Source of the DNA: Alphaproteobacteria bacterium
Lineage (GTDB): Bacteria > Pseudomonadota > Alphaproteobacteria > SHVZ01
Assembly (NCBI GenBank): GCA_016869375.1
Contig: VGEH01000013.1
Span: 1-47,980, forward strand
DNA length: 47,980 nucleotides
Reading direction: 5' to 3'
The notes beneath the pieces were generated by a model that made no database searches, was not told the origin of the DNA, and was given only the letters and a program-made list of their open reading frames with translations. The translations under genes were made by a program, and so were the position numbers. Below, piece by piece: positions 26,675 through 36,004 of this stretch; within the stretch, counting starts at the first letter, position 1; every line of letters begins with the position of its first letter.

Positions 26675-26786
26675 CGCCGGGAGCCATAGCACAAATCGTG
26701 ATCAAACCTCGCTTCGGGTGCAATTCGGTTGACGCCTGGGCCTCGAGAGCGCGTCGTACCGAAGATCCTCCCGGTCCCCTGGTTTC

Positions 26787-27701
26787 ATGACTTCCCCGTC
26801 TCTCCCGCCTCAAGGCGCCTCCACGCGGCACGCGCTGGTGGTGCTGGTGTTCCTGACCATCGTCTGGGGCCTCAACTGGCCGGCGATGAAGCTTGCCGTC
26901 GAGGGCTTCCCGCCCTGGCAGTTCCGCGCCTTCTGCGCGGCGTTCGGCACCGTCGCGCTGTTCACGATCGCGCATCTGAACGGGCGCGATGTGCGCCCGC
27001 CGCCGGGGCTCTGGTGGAAGCTGGCGCTTGCCGGAATCCTCAACGTCGCCGGCTGGCAGGTGTTCTCGGCGATGAGCCTGCAGTACATCGAGTCCGGCCG
27101 CGGCGCGATCGTCGCCTACACCATGCCGCTGATGACCGCGCTGCTCTCGATCCCGGTGCTCGGCGAGAAGATCAGCCCGCGGGTGATTGCGGCGCTCCTG
27201 CTTGGCACCGGCGGCATGGCGCTGCTGCTTCCCGACGACTTCCTCCACCGCGGCGACCGGCAGCTTCTCGGCATCGGCCTGATGCTGTGCGCGGCGTTTT
27301 CCTGGGCCCTCGGCACGATCCAGCTCAAATACATAAAGCTGCCGATGCCGACGATGGTGGCGACCGCCTGGTTCTTCGTCTTCGCTTTCCCGGTGCAGCT
27401 CGCCGGAGCAATGTTCGAGACACCGCCGGACTGGTCGACGCTGACCTGGCCCGTCATCCTCGGTGCGCTCTATGCCAGCACGATCCCGGTCTGCTTCGGC
27501 TACTGGGCGTGGTTCCGCCTGGTTGAGGTGCTGCCGGTGACCATCGCCTCGATCGCCACCCTGGCGACGCCGGTGCTCGGCGTGCTTTCTGGCGCGCTAC
27601 TCTTGAACGAGCCGGTCGGATGGCGCGAGATCGTCTCGCTGCTGCTCGTTCTCGCCTCGCTCGTGCTCGTCCTCTATCGCAAGCCCGTCCCCAAGGAGTG
27701 A
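26787..27701 (+). CDS. EamA/DMT-family transporter (10 TM)
   Basis: This 304-residue inner-membrane protein has ten hydrophobic segments in two EamA repeats. TIVWGLNWPAMKLAVEGFPPW is the usual first-helix signature. The first repeat ends near LSIPVLGEKISPRVIAALLLG, and the second ends near SGALLLNEPVGWREIVSLLLV, giving the matching E-x-[KP] motifs. Substrates of this family are mostly metabolites exported from the cell. The stop lies 2 bp before the next ATG, and AAGGAG inside its last codons serves as the ribosome binding site for the dimethylformamidase-like gene. Confidence 0.9.
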   Translation: MTSPSLPPQGASTRHALVVLVFLTIVWGLNWPAMKLAVEGFPPWQFRAFCAAFGTVALFTIAHLNGRDVRPPPGLWWKLALAGILNVAGWQVFSAMSLQYIESGRGAIVAYTMPLMTALLSIPVLGEKISPRVIAALLLGTGGMALLLPDDFLHRGDRQLLGIGLMLCAAFSWALGTIQLKYIKLPMPTMVATAWFFVFAFPVQLAGAMFETPPDWSTLTWPVILGALYASTIPVCFGYWAWFRLVEVLPVTIASIATLATPVLGVLSGALLLNEPVGWREIVSLLLVLASLVLVLYRKPVPKE

Positions 27702-27703
27702 TC

Positions 27704-29284
27704 ATGCTGATCGGCTATGTCAGCGACGAACGCTATGTCGCGATCGAAGGCGTCGCGCTCGAGTTCATCCGGAACGGCGTGTCGGTCGCCGTGGCCTCGC
27801 GCGCCTCGGGCGCCGTCTACGCGAATATCGCCCCGGGCGAGTACGAGGTGGTGCTGCAGAAGGCAGGCTTCGGCGCCAAGCGCACGACCATGGAGGTGGC
27901 GCGCGACCGGCCGCATCACTTCCGCCTGCTGGCCGACCAGCTGCTCGGTTATCCCTGGCCGAAATACGTGCAGTCCGGCGAGGAGGCCGAGTTCCGCGTG
28001 CACTCGCCGGAAGCCTTCCACATGGAGCTCTGGCGCTATGGGCTGAAGAAGGAGCGCGTCGCCGGTCTCGGCTGGTGGGACGAGCACGGCCCGCGCGCCA
28101 TGGTGCAGATCACCCCGGACGGTGACTACACCCAGACCGGCGTGCAGTGGAGCAAGACCGGCTATGCCAGCCCCGGCTTCCGCCCCAAGGCCAAGGCGCC
28201 CGAGAAGAGCGGCCTCTACTACTTCCACGCCTCGACCAAGTCCGGCCTGTTCTTCTCGTTTCCGTGGATCGTCGCGCCGAAGAAGCCGACGGCGAAGATC
28301 GCCGTGCTGGCCTCCAACATCACCTGGAACGTCTACAACGCCTTCGGCGGCCGCTCGAATTACATCAACACAGACAAGCTGCCCGACACGCCGACGGTGA
28401 ATTCGCGCCAGGATCTGCAGCGCTACACGGCGAAGAACTTCCTCACCTACCAATCCGAGGAATACGCGCCGCTTTCCTTCGACCGGCCGGAGCCGATCAA
28501 CTTCGTGCCGGAGAACGAGGAGCCCGCGAACATCATCGAAGGGCGCTCTGCCTGCCATATCGCGCCGGCGGAGTGGCGCTTCCTCGCGTGGCTGGAGCGC
28601 GAAGGCTTCGGCTACGATTTCTGGGCCGAGAGCCAGCTGCACGAAGGCACGCTGCCGCTCGAGGAGTACAAGATCCTGATCCTCTCGACCCATCCGGAGT
28701 ACTGGTCGAAGGAGATGTACTTCAAGGTGAAGGCCTGGGTGCAGGAGAAGGGCGGGCGACTCCTCTATCTCGGCGGCAACGGCATCGATTGCGAGGTCAC
28801 CTTCCATGGCGACGCCGTGGTCTGCCACAACGGCGATGCGCGTCGGCTCCGCCAGCCCGGCAAGTACACGCCGCGCTTCCGCGACCGCGTCGAGTGCCCG
28901 TCCAACCTGCTCGGCGTCGTCTTCGACTATGACGGCGCCATGACCGGCGCGCCCTATCGCGTGAAGGATGCGAGCCACTGGATCTATACCGGCACCGGCC
29001 TGAAGAACGGCGACCTCTTCGGCGAGAAGAGCCTGCATATGCGCTGCCCCGGCGGCGCCTCTGGCCACGAAACCGACAAGGTCACGCCCTGGACGCCGAA
29101 AGGCACCGTGCATCTCGCCAAGGGCGAGAACCCCGACAATGGCGGCGCCGACATGGTCTATTACGAGACGGCGTCGGGCGGCCGCGTCTTCTCCGCCGGA
29201 TCGATCGCGTGGAACGCCTCGATTTTCATCGACGACAATGTCTCGAAAATCACCCGCAACGTGATCGAGCGGTTCCTCGGCTAG
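27704..29284 (+). CDS. N,N-dimethylformamidase large-subunit-like protein
   Basis: This 526-residue protein matches the C-terminal catalytic region of N,N-dimethylformamidase large subunits. Signatures are [57 protein letters not shown] (H330-P-E-Y333) and [13 protein letters not shown] (357-365), then a C-terminal [22 protein letters not shown]. The N-terminal 80 residues form a small beta domain. Known enzymes pair with a small subunit and use a mononuclear iron; no small subunit is next to it. After GGNG the enzyme group, as I recall, usually has aromatic residues, whereas here it is IDC. The substrate may differ. Confidence 0.78.
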   Translation: MLIGYVSDERYVAIEGVALEFIRNGVSVAVASRASGAVYANIAPGEYEVVLQKAGFGAKRTTMEVARDRPHHFRLLADQLLGYPWPKYVQSGEEAEFRVHSPEAFHMELWRYGLKKERVAGLGWWDEHGPRAMVQITPDGDYTQTGVQWSKTGYASPGFRPKAKAPEKSGLYYFHASTKSGLFFSFPWIVAPKKPTAKIAVLASNITWNVYNAFGGRSNYINTDKLPDTPTVNSRQDLQRYTAKNFLTYQSEEYAPLSFDRPEPINFVPENEEPANIIEGRSACHIAPAEWRFLAWLEREGFGYDFWAESQLHEGTLPLEEYKILILSTHPEYWSKEMYFKVKAWVQEKGGRLLYLGGNGIDCEVTFHGDAVVCHNGDARRLRQPGKYTPRFRDRVECPSNLLGVVFDYDGAMTGAPYRVKDASHWIYTGTGLKNGDLFGEKSLHMRCPGGASGHETDKVTPWTPKGTVHLAKGENPDNGGADMVYYETASGGRVFSAGSIAWNASIFIDDNVSKITRNVIERFLG

Positions 29285-29304
29285 CGTGCTATGACGCGCG
29301 AACC

Positions 29305-30360
29305 ATGATCGCCCTCGGCATCGAGACCAGCTGCGACGAGACTGCGGCCGCCATCGTCGATGGCGACCGTCGGATCCTGTCGAGCGTCGTCGCCTCGCAG
29401 CTCGACCGACATCGCCTCTATGGCGGCGTCGTGCCGGAAGTCGCGGCGCGCGCGCATCTCGAATTGCTGCAGGGTCTCGTGCGCCAGGCGCTCGACGAAG
29501 CGAGGCTCGATTTCGACGGCCTCGATCTCGTCGCCGCGACCGCGGGACCGGGCCTGATCGGCGGCGTCATCGTCGGATCGACCTTCGGCAAGGCGCTTTC
29601 GCTGGCGCGCAGCCTTCCCTTCCTCGCGATCAATCATCTCGAAGGCCATGCGCTAAGCCCCCGTCTGTCCGACAACGTGTCCTTTCCCTATCTGCTGCTG
29701 CTGGTCTCCGGCGGCCATTGCCAGCTGCTCGCCGTCGAGGGCGTCGGCCGCTACCGGCGCTACGGCACCACCGTCGACGATGCCGCCGGCGAAGCCTTCG
29801 ACAAGGCGGCGAAGAAGCTCGGCCTCGGTTTCCCCGGCGGTCCCGCGATCGAGCGCGCGGCGAAGACCGGCGATGCAACGCGCTTCCCGCTGCCGCGACC
29901 GATGCTCGGCCGGCCGGGCTGCGACTTCTCCTTTTCCGGCCTGAAGACCGCTGTCGCGCATGCGGTCGACGCGCTCGGCCACGCGCCGACCGAGCCGGAG
30001 CAGGCCGATCTCGCCGCGAGCTTCCAGGAATCGGTCGCCGCCTCGCTTGCCGACCGTACGAAGAACGCGCTGCGCCGCTTCACCGACGAGCATGGCTCCG
30101 GCCATGCGCTCGTCGTCGCCGGCGGCGTCGCCGCCAACACGCGACTGCGCGAGGTGCTGGCGGAGCTCGCACGCACTCACCATACGGGCTTCGTCGCCCC
30201 GCCGCTCGCGCTCTGCACCGACAATGCGGCGATGATCGCATGGGCCGGGATCGAGCGTCGTATTCTCGGCGAGGAGGACGGGCTCGACGTCGCGCCGCGG
30301 CCGCGCTGGCCGCTGGATGCCGAGGCGCCGCCCGCCCCCTACGCCGGAGCGAAAGCATGA
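29305..30360 (+). CDS. tsaD: tRNA N6-adenosine threonylcarbamoyltransferase TsaD
   Basis: This 351-residue enzyme transfers threonylcarbamoyl to A37 of ANN-decoding tRNAs. It begins [20 protein letters not shown], the canonical TsaD start. [10 protein letters not shown] gives the metal-binding His residues (H-x3-H). [32 protein letters not shown] and [12 protein letters not shown] are ASKHA-fold nucleotide-binding motifs. [13 protein letters not shown] ends the domain. Length is normal. Its stop overlaps gpsA by 4 bp (ATGA). Confidence 0.97.
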   Translation: MIALGIETSCDETAAAIVDGDRRILSSVVASQLDRHRLYGGVVPEVAARAHLELLQGLVRQALDEARLDFDGLDLVAATAGPGLIGGVIVGSTFGKALSLARSLPFLAINHLEGHALSPRLSDNVSFPYLLLLVSGGHCQLLAVEGVGRYRRYGTTVDDAAGEAFDKAAKKLGLGFPGGPAIERAAKTGDATRFPLPRPMLGRPGCDFSFSGLKTAVAHAVDALGHAPTEPEQADLAASFQESVAASLADRTKNALRRFTDEHGSGHALVVAGGVAANTRLREVLAELARTHHTGFVAPPLALCTDNAAMIAWAGIERRILGEEDGLDVAPRPRWPLDAEAPPAPYAGAKA

Positions 30361-31349
30361 GGATCGCGGTCATCGGCGCCGGCGCCTGGGGCACTGCGCT
30401 CGCCCAGGTCGCCAGCCGCGCCAACGACGTCTCACTCTGGTCGCGCGAGAGCGAGGTCGCCGCGAGCATCACGGCCGAGCGCGAGAACTCGGTCTTCCTG
30501 CCGGGCTTCAAGCTGGACCAAAAGATCCTCGCGACATCCGACCTCGCCGAAGCGGCGGCGGGTGCCGAGGCAGTGCTGATGGTGGTGCCGGCGCAGTTCA
30601 TGCGCCTGGTCGCGCGCGATCTTGCCCGCGTGCTCGAGCCGGGCGTGCCGCTCGTCCTCTGCGCCAAGGGCATCGAGGCGCGCACCGGCGCGCTGATGAC
30701 CGAGGTCGCCGCCGAGATGCTGCCCGGGCGCGACTTCGCCGTGCTTTCCGGACCCAGCTTCGCGCATGAGGTCGCGCGCGGATTGCCGACGGCGCTGGTG
30801 CTGGCGAGCACGACCGAGGGCCTTGCCGAGCGCCTGTCGGTACGGCTGGCGCGCCCGACCTTCCGCCTCTATGTCTCCGACGACCCGATCGGCGCCGAGA
30901 TAGGCGGCGCGGTGAAGAACGTGCTGGCGATCGCCTGCGGCATCGTCGAGGGCGCGGGGCTCGGCGACAATGCACGCGCCGCGATCGTCACGCGCGGCCT
31001 CGCCGAGCTGATCCGCCTCGGCCGCGCGCTCGGCGCAAGGCCGGAGACGCTGACCGGGCTCTCGGGTCTCGGCGACCTCGTTCTGACCTGCACAGGTGCC
31101 AGCTCGCGCAACCATGCGCTCGGCTTCTCGCTCGGACAGGGACACACAGTGGCCCAGGCGACCACCGGCAAGGTGGCGGTGGTCGAAGGCGTCGCCAGCG
31201 CGCATCCGATCCGCGCCCGAGCCAAGCGCCTCGGCGTGGAGATGCCGCTGGTCGAGGCGGTCGACGACGTCGTCAATGCCGGCCTCTCCATCGACGACGC
31301 CATGCACCGCCTGCTCGGGCGCCCGCCACGCACCGAGGGATGGCGTTAG
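30357..31349 (+). CDS. gpsA: Glycerol-3-phosphate dehydrogenase [NAD(P)+]
   Basis: This 330-residue enzyme reduces dihydroxyacetone phosphate to sn-glycerol-3-phosphate for phospholipid synthesis. The Rossmann fingerprint is [41 protein letters not shown] is the family signature, and [15 protein letters not shown] contains the catalytic Lys. [19 protein letters not shown] is also diagnostic. Its start overlaps the tsaD stop by 4 bp. The tsaD-gpsA-YciI-EVE order is a common alphaproteobacterial arrangement. Confidence 0.97.
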   Translation: MRIAVIGAGAWGTALAQVASRANDVSLWSRESEVAASITAERENSVFLPGFKLDQKILATSDLAEAAAGAEAVLMVVPAQFMRLVARDLARVLEPGVPLVLCAKGIEARTGALMTEVAAEMLPGRDFAVLSGPSFAHEVARGLPTALVLASTTEGLAERLSVRLARPTFRLYVSDDPIGAEIGGAVKNVLAIACGIVEGAGLGDNARAAIVTRGLAELIRLGRALGARPETLTGLSGLGDLVLTCTGASSRNHALGFSLGQGHTVAQATTGKVAVVEGVASAHPIRARAKRLGVEMPLVEAVDDVVNAGLSIDDAMHRLLGRPPRTEGWR

Positions 31350-31407
31350 CCCTGGCGTCGCTGCGGCACCTCCGCTAGCGTCGCCGCATCCTTCCAACGG
31401 AGCTTCG

Positions 31408-31713
31408 ATGATTTATTACGTGCATCGCCTCGACAAGCAGGGCGGCCTCGAGCTCAGGCTCAAGACGCGGCCGGTTCATCTCGAATACCTCAAGGCCAAT
31501 GCGCATCGGCTGTTCGCGGCCGGACCGGTGCTGACGCCGGACGGCAAGGCGCCCTGCGGCAGCCTGCTGCTGGTCGAGGCCAAGGACGAGGCGGAGCTGA
31601 AGGAGTTCCTCGCCGGCGATCCCTATGACAAGGTCGGGCTCTTCGACACGCTGACGATCCAGCCCTGGCGCAAGGTGTTCTCGGACCCGGGAGTCGGCGG
31701 CCCTCCGGGCTGA
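31408..31713 (+). CDS. YciI family protein
   Basis: This 101-residue protein has the YCII fold: MIYYVHRLDKQGGLELRLKTRP, VHLEYLKANAHRLFAAGPVLTPDG, LLLVEAKDEAELKEFLAGDPY and KVGLFDTLTIQPWRK. The His in RPVHLEYL and the Asp in AGDPY are the usual active-site-like pair. Enzymatic role is unknown for most members. It sits 58 bp after gpsA and 14 bp before the EVE gene. Confidence 0.9.
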   Translation: MIYYVHRLDKQGGLELRLKTRPVHLEYLKANAHRLFAAGPVLTPDGKAPCGSLLLVEAKDEAELKEFLAGDPYDKVGLFDTLTIQPWRKVFSDPGVGGPPG

Positions 31714-31727
31714 GCGGGAGATCGGCG

Positions 31728-32141
31728 ATGAGCTACTGGCTGATGAAATCCGAGCCTGACGCCTTCTCCTGGGACAATCTGGTCGAGAAGAAGCGTTCGA
31801 TGTGGGACGGCGTGCGCAACCACATGGCCGCCGGCCACATGAAGGCGATGAAGAAGGGCGACCTCGTCTTCTTCTATCACTCGAACATCGGCAAGGAGAT
31901 CGTCGGCATCATGCGGGTCGAGAAGGAGCACTATCCCGACCCCACCGATGAGACGGCCAAGTTCGTCGTCGTCGACGTGGTGCCGGTGAAGCCGCTGAAG
32001 AAGCCGGTGACGCTGGCCGAGATCAAGGCCGACAAGAAGTTCGCCGACATGAAGCTCGTCACCCATTCGCGGCTTTCGGTGAGCCCGGTCTCCGACGCGC
32101 ATTGGGCCGCGCTCTGCAAGATGGGCGGCGTCACGCCTTGA
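31728..32141 (+). CDS. EVE domain-containing protein
   Basis: This 137-residue protein is a single EVE domain, a PUA-like fold that binds modified bases in nucleic acid. SYWLMKSEPDAFSWDNLVEK opens it, MWDGVRNHMAAGHMKAMKKGD forms the pocket region, and FYHSNIGKEIVGIMRV and THSRLSVSPVSDAHW complete it. Its specificity (modified DNA or RNA) is not established here. The stop overlaps the TTG start of the Rieske gene by 4 bp. Confidence 0.92.
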   Translation: MSYWLMKSEPDAFSWDNLVEKKRSMWDGVRNHMAAGHMKAMKKGDLVFFYHSNIGKEIVGIMRVEKEHYPDPTDETAKFVVVDVVPVKPLKKPVTLAEIKADKKFADMKLVTHSRLSVSPVSDAHWAALCKMGGVTP

Positions 32142-32467
32142 CCCGGCTCTGGCGCGAGGACGAGATCGAGGAGGGGGACGCGCGCGGTTTCCGCCTAGGC
32201 GAAGGAGCCAGGGAGACGCGCATCTTCGTCGTCCGCTGGGAAGGCGTGCTGAAAGCCTATCTCAACGTCTGCCCGCATGTCGGCACGCCGCTCGACTGGA
32301 TCCCCGACAAGTTCTTCCACCCCGACGACCGGCACCTGATCTGCGCCACCCACGGCGCGCTGTTCCTGCCGGAGAACGGGCTCTGCGTCGTAGGGCCCTG
32401 CGAAGGCGAGTCCCTGCAGGCGGCGGAGATCGCAATCGAGGAAGGCTGGATCGTCTATCGCGGCTGA
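32138..32467 (+). CDS. Rieske [2Fe-2S] ferredoxin-like protein
   Basis: This protein of 109 residues binds a Rieske cluster through C45-x-H47 (NVCPHVGTPLDW) and C69-x2-H72 (ICATHGALFLPENG). It lacks any catalytic domain, so it should be an electron carrier. No ATG is available; a TTG at 32138 overlapping the EVE stop (TTGA) gives the family N-terminus TRLWREDEIEEGDARGFRL. Its 3' end overlaps the end of the PaiB-like gene on the other strand by 13 bp. The redox partner is not in the window. Confidence 0.85.
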   Translation: MTRLWREDEIEEGDARGFRLGEGARETRIFVVRWEGVLKAYLNVCPHVGTPLDWIPDKFFHPDDRHLICATHGALFLPENGLCVVGPCEGESLQAAEIAIEEGWIVYRG

Positions 32468-33081
32468 AGCGCCGCCATCATCGCCGCGACCGCCTTGGCA
32501 TCGGCATCGTCCAATGCCGCCAGGGCGTCACGGGTACGGGCGAAATCGGGACCGCCGATCTTGTTCTGGCTCAGCTTGAGCTTGGCTTCGATCCGCTCGA
32601 TCGGCAGCGCGAAGCCGACGATGCCCTTGCGCAACCCGCCGAAGAAAGCCGGCTCGAGCTTGTCGATGGTCCAGGGCTTCTTCGGCGCCAGCTTTGCCTC
32701 ATGCACGGCGGTGAGCCGGACCAGGATGTCGATCAGGCCGTCATCGTCGAGCGCCGTCGGCCGGCCATGGATGTGGACGACCGCGTAGTTCCAGGTCGGA
32801 ACCGATGCCGCGGGCTTCTCGTACCAGTCGGGCGAGACATAGGCGTTGGGCCCCTGGAACACCGCGGTCGCCTCGGCGGTCTCGTCCATGAGCTTCCAGA
32901 TCGGATTGGCACGGGCGGCATGCGCCAGCAGGCGATGGCCGTCGCGGTCGAGCACGAAGGGGAAATGCGAGATCTCCGGCTTGCCATCGGCGCCCCGCAT
33001 GATCAGGGCACCGAAACCGTTCTGCTCGATCAGGTCGAGCCCGGCCGCCTCCTCGGCGGCGAAATGGCGGGGCGTGTACAT
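32455..33081 (-). CDS. PaiB-like FMN-binding protein
   Basis: This 208-residue protein begins MYTPRHFAAEEAAGLDLIEQ, the hallmark of PaiB-type FMN-binding negative transcriptional regulators. ISHFPFVLDRDGHRLLAHAA, ARANPIWKLMDE, FQGPNAYVSPDWYEKP and VPTWNYAVVHIHGRP form the split-barrel flavin site. LSQNKIGGPDFARTRDAL closes it. PaiB was linked to sporulation and protease control in Bacillus; its role in proteobacteria is unclear. The start at 33081 is chosen by homology, since upstream codons are not family-like. Confidence 0.9.
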   Translation of the reverse strand: MYTPRHFAAEEAAGLDLIEQNGFGALIMRGADGKPEISHFPFVLDRDGHRLLAHAARANPIWKLMDETAEATAVFQGPNAYVSPDWYEKPAASVPTWNYAVVHIHGRPTALDDDGLIDILVRLTAVHEAKLAPKKPWTIDKLEPAFFGGLRKGIVGFALPIERIEAKLKLSQNKIGGPDFARTRDALAALDDADAKAVAAMMAALQPR

Positions 33082-33164
33082 GGGGCTTCGTCTATCGGGC
33101 GCCGCGGTACCGAGCAAGCCCGAGTCCGCGCAGGACGGTCCCGCGCGCCCTCCCTCGTGGCAAT

Positions 33165-34232
33165 ATGCTCTCCATGCTTCTCGGCCGCTGCAACCGGAAC
33201 CGCCTGACGATCATCGCCGTGACCATGCTCGCGGTCTGCGCCGCCGCGTCGATCTTCACGCTGACGCTTTACCCCGACCGGCCGTGGTGGCTGTCAGTTT
33301 CGATCGGCAGCGCCAGCGGCGTGCTGATCGGCACGCCGCTCGTGCTCTGGCTCCTGCTCGGCGTCGACACGCCGCTCGGACGTCGTCTCAAGCGCCTGCC
33401 GCTGATCCTGTACCTCGTTCTCAACGCCGTGGTCATGACGGTGATCCTGATGACCGGGCACTTCGCCGCCTATCACCTGATCTGGCCCAACGAGCACAAC
33501 CGCACTTTCCTCGACGATCCCGACCTGCCGGCGTCGATGTTCTTCTCGGTCTCGCTCGTCACCGCGATCAGCGTCGCGGTCGAGCTTCGCCGCCTCATAG
33601 GGCCGGGCGTCTTCGGCGCCGTGCTCGCCGGCAGCTACCGTCATCCGCGCGCCGAACGGCGCATCTTCCTGATGCTCGACCTCGTCGGCTCGACAGGCAT
33701 GGCCGAGCGCCTCGGCCCGGACCGCTTCCTGGCATTCCTGGATCGCTGGATCCATGCGCTGACCGAGCCGCTGCTCGCATATGACGGGCAGATCTACCGT
33801 TATGTCGGCGACGAGGTGATCCTGACCTGGGAGTGGACGGCGGACGCCCCCTCGCGCGCGCTCGCCTTCGCCATCGAAGCCGACAAGGCAGTCGCCGACG
33901 CGGCCGCCTCCTGGCAGCGCGACTTCGGCATCGTGCCCAGGATGCGGCTTGCGCTGCACGGCGGCCCGGTCGTCGCCGGCGAAATCGGCGACGTGAAGCG
34001 CGAGATCACCTTTCTCGGCGACACGCTGAACACCGCCGCCCGCATCGCCCAGCAGGCGCGGCACCATGAAGCGCTGGTCATCGCCTCGGCCGAGGTGATC
34101 GAGGGCATGACGCTTCCCGCCAGCCTCGTCTCGCATCCGCTTGGGCCTGTGCAGCTGCGCGGCAAGGCCGAGCCGATTCCGCTCGTCTGCCTGGCCCCGG
34201 GGGCGATTGACGCGCGGGCGCACGCGTCCTAA
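33165..34232 (+). CDS. Membrane-anchored class III adenylate/guanylate cyclase
   Basis: This 355-residue protein has about four membrane helices in the first 145 residues and a cytoplasmic class III cyclase domain from about 165. The metal-binding Asp residues are D172 (FLMLDLVGSTGMAERLG) and D216 (IYRYVGDEVILTWEW). ITFLGDTLNTAARIAQQAR carries the transition-state Asn and Arg. It should make cAMP, or possibly cGMP, in response to a membrane signal. The C-terminus (GPVQLRGKAEPIPLVCL) is typical. Translation may begin at the second ATG (33174). Confidence 0.9.
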   Translation: MLSMLLGRCNRNRLTIIAVTMLAVCAAASIFTLTLYPDRPWWLSVSIGSASGVLIGTPLVLWLLLGVDTPLGRRLKRLPLILYLVLNAVVMTVILMTGHFAAYHLIWPNEHNRTFLDDPDLPASMFFSVSLVTAISVAVELRRLIGPGVFGAVLAGSYRHPRAERRIFLMLDLVGSTGMAERLGPDRFLAFLDRWIHALTEPLLAYDGQIYRYVGDEVILTWEWTADAPSRALAFAIEADKAVADAAASWQRDFGIVPRMRLALHGGPVVAGEIGDVKREITFLGDTLNTAARIAQQARHHEALVIASAEVIEGMTLPASLVSHPLGPVQLRGKAEPIPLVCLAPGAIDARAHAS

Positions 34233-34260
34233 AGCGACGCGATCACGCATGGAGATGAAT

Positions 34261-35238
34261 ATGAGACTCAAGTGGATCGCCGCCGTTGCGGCCCTGACGC
34301 TGCTGGCCGTCCCAGCCCAGGCCGAGAAGACCTCGCTCTCGGTCCTCAAGCTCGCCTCCTCCGGCCCGGTGTTCCTGGCCCAGGATCTCGGGTACTTCGC
34401 CGCCGAAGGCCTCGAGGTCGAGCTCAAGTTCTTCACCGCGGCGCAGCCGGTCGCGGTCGCCGTGGTCTCGGGCGATGCCGAGTTCGGCGTCACGGGCTTG
34501 ACCGCCGGCTTCTACAACCTCGCCGGCAAGGGCGCGCTCAAGATCATCGCCGGCCAGTCGCGCGAGCAGCCGGGCTACCGCCTCTCGGCCTACATGGTCT
34601 CGAACAAGGCCTGGGAAGCCGGCGTGCGCTCGCCCGCTGATTTCGCCGGCAAGTCCTTCGCCATGACCCAGGTAGGCTCGACCTTCTACTACATGATCGG
34701 ATTGCTGGCGGAGAAGAAGGGCTTCGACGCCGCCAAGATGCGGCTCGTGCCGCTGCAGAGCATCCCGAACATGGTCTCGGCCCTGCAGGGCGGTCAGGTC
34801 GACACAGCGATCCTGCCCTCGACCGTCGCCGTGCCGATGGCCGATCGCAACGACGCCAAGATCGTCGGCTGGGCCGGCGACGAGACGCCCTGGCAGCTGG
34901 GCGCGCTGTTCACCTCGCCGAAGATGATCGACGGCAAGCGCGCCACGGTCGAGCGCTTCGTCCGCGCCTACAAGAAAGGCGTCGCCGCCTACGATCTCGC
35001 CTTCCAGAAGAGGACCGACCAGGCCGCGACCGACAAGGCGCTCGATATCCTCGCCAAGTACACCGAGCAGCAGAAGGGTGCGATCGCCGCCGGCCTGCCC
35101 TATATCGAGCCGGAAGCGCGCTTCAGCGCAAAGGACATCGCCAAGCAGGTCGCCTATTGGCAGTCGCAGAAGCAGGCCGATGCCTCGGTGGATGCGAAGG
35201 AGATCGTGGTGACATCCTTCGTGCCATCGCTGGATTGA
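34261..35238 (+). CDS. NitT/TauT-type ABC transporter substrate-binding protein
   Basis: This protein of about 325 residues has a signal peptide (MRLKWIAAVAALTLLAVPAQA) and an NMT1/THI5-like body. Motifs are ASSGPVFLAQDLGYFAAEGL, AVVSGDAEFGVTGLTAGFYN and LQGGQVDTAILPST. It delivers a small substrate, perhaps a sulfonate, nitrate, pyrimidine or aromatic acid, to the permease encoded downstream. GGAG at 34251-34254 supports the ATG at 34261 over in-frame ATGs at 34249 and 34255. Confidence 0.9.
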   Translation: MRLKWIAAVAALTLLAVPAQAEKTSLSVLKLASSGPVFLAQDLGYFAAEGLEVELKFFTAAQPVAVAVVSGDAEFGVTGLTAGFYNLAGKGALKIIAGQSREQPGYRLSAYMVSNKAWEAGVRSPADFAGKSFAMTQVGSTFYYMIGLLAEKKGFDAAKMRLVPLQSIPNMVSALQGGQVDTAILPSTVAVPMADRNDAKIVGWAGDETPWQLGALFTSPKMIDGKRATVERFVRAYKKGVAAYDLAFQKRTDQAATDKALDILAKYTEQQKGAIAAGLPYIEPEARFSAKDIAKQVAYWQSQKQADASVDAKEIVVTSFVPSLD

Positions 35239-35248
35239 GTTCGACCGA

Positions 35249-36004
35249 ATGCGCCTGATCGTCGAGCACGTCTCGCATGGCTACGGCTCGCTCGAGGTGC
35301 TCGACGATATTTCGCTTACCGTCGAGGAAGGCGAGATCCTGGCGGTGATCGGACCGTCGGGGTGCGGGAAGTCGACGCTGCTCGGCATTCTCGGCGGGCT
35401 GCTCGAGGCGAGCCGGGGCCGCATCCTTACCGACGGTGCGGTGCCATCGGGCTCGCTTAACCCGATCACCTACATCTTCCAGGATTTTGCGCTGCTCCCC
35501 TGGCACAGCGTCGCGGCCAATGTCGGCTTCGCGCTCGAGCACCATCGTCTCGACGCATACGAGCGCAAGGGGCGTGTCGACGAGGTGCTGGCGATGACGG
35601 GCCTCCTGGATTTCGCGACTGCGCTGCCGAAGCAGCTTTCCGGCGGCATGCGCCAGCGCGTCGGCATCGCGCGTGCGCTCGCGGTCAAGCCGGCGATCCT
35701 GCTGCTGGACGAGCCGCTTTCCGCGCTCGATGCGCAGACGCGCGAGCTGCTGATCGAGGAGTTCCTCGCGCTCTGGCTCGCGCACCGCACCACCGCGGTC
35801 TATGTCACGCACAACCTCGACGAGGCACTACGCCTCGCCGACCGCATCTGCGTGCTCTCGCGCCGGCCCGGCCGCATCCGCGAGATCGTCGCCGTCGATG
35901 CGGCCCGGAGCGAACGCGGCATGGCGGCGCTGGCGCCGTTGCGCGAGCGGCTGTGGCGGCTTATCCAGGAAGAGGCGCGCGCCGCCGATCGCGAACATGT
36001 CTGA
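35249..36004 (+). CDS. NitT/TauT-type ABC transporter ATP-binding protein
   Basis: This 251-residue ATPase has Walker A GPSGCGKST, Q-loop YIFQDFALLPW, signature LSGGMRQRVGIARAL, Walker B ILLLDEPLSALD and the H-loop YVTHNLDEAL. The subfamily is that of SsuB/TauB/NrtD. It starts 10 bp after the binding-protein gene and overlaps the permease gene by 8 bp. Confidence 0.95.
   Translation: MRLIVEHVSHGYGSLEVLDDISLTVEEGEILAVIGPSGCGKSTLLGILGGLLEASRGRILTDGAVPSGSLNPITYIFQDFALLPWHSVAANVGFALEHHRLDAYERKGRVDEVLAMTGLLDFATALPKQLSGGMRQRVGIARALAVKPAILLLDEPLSALDAQTRELLIEEFLALWLAHRTTAVYVTHNLDEALRLADRICVLSRRPGRIREIVAVDAARSERGMAALAPLRERLWRLIQEEARAADREHV

Noticed and set aside
24167..26689. An 840-codon plus-strand frame opposite the DinG-like helicase
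   Set aside because: It is antisense to a protein with clear helicase motifs and has no recognisable domain.
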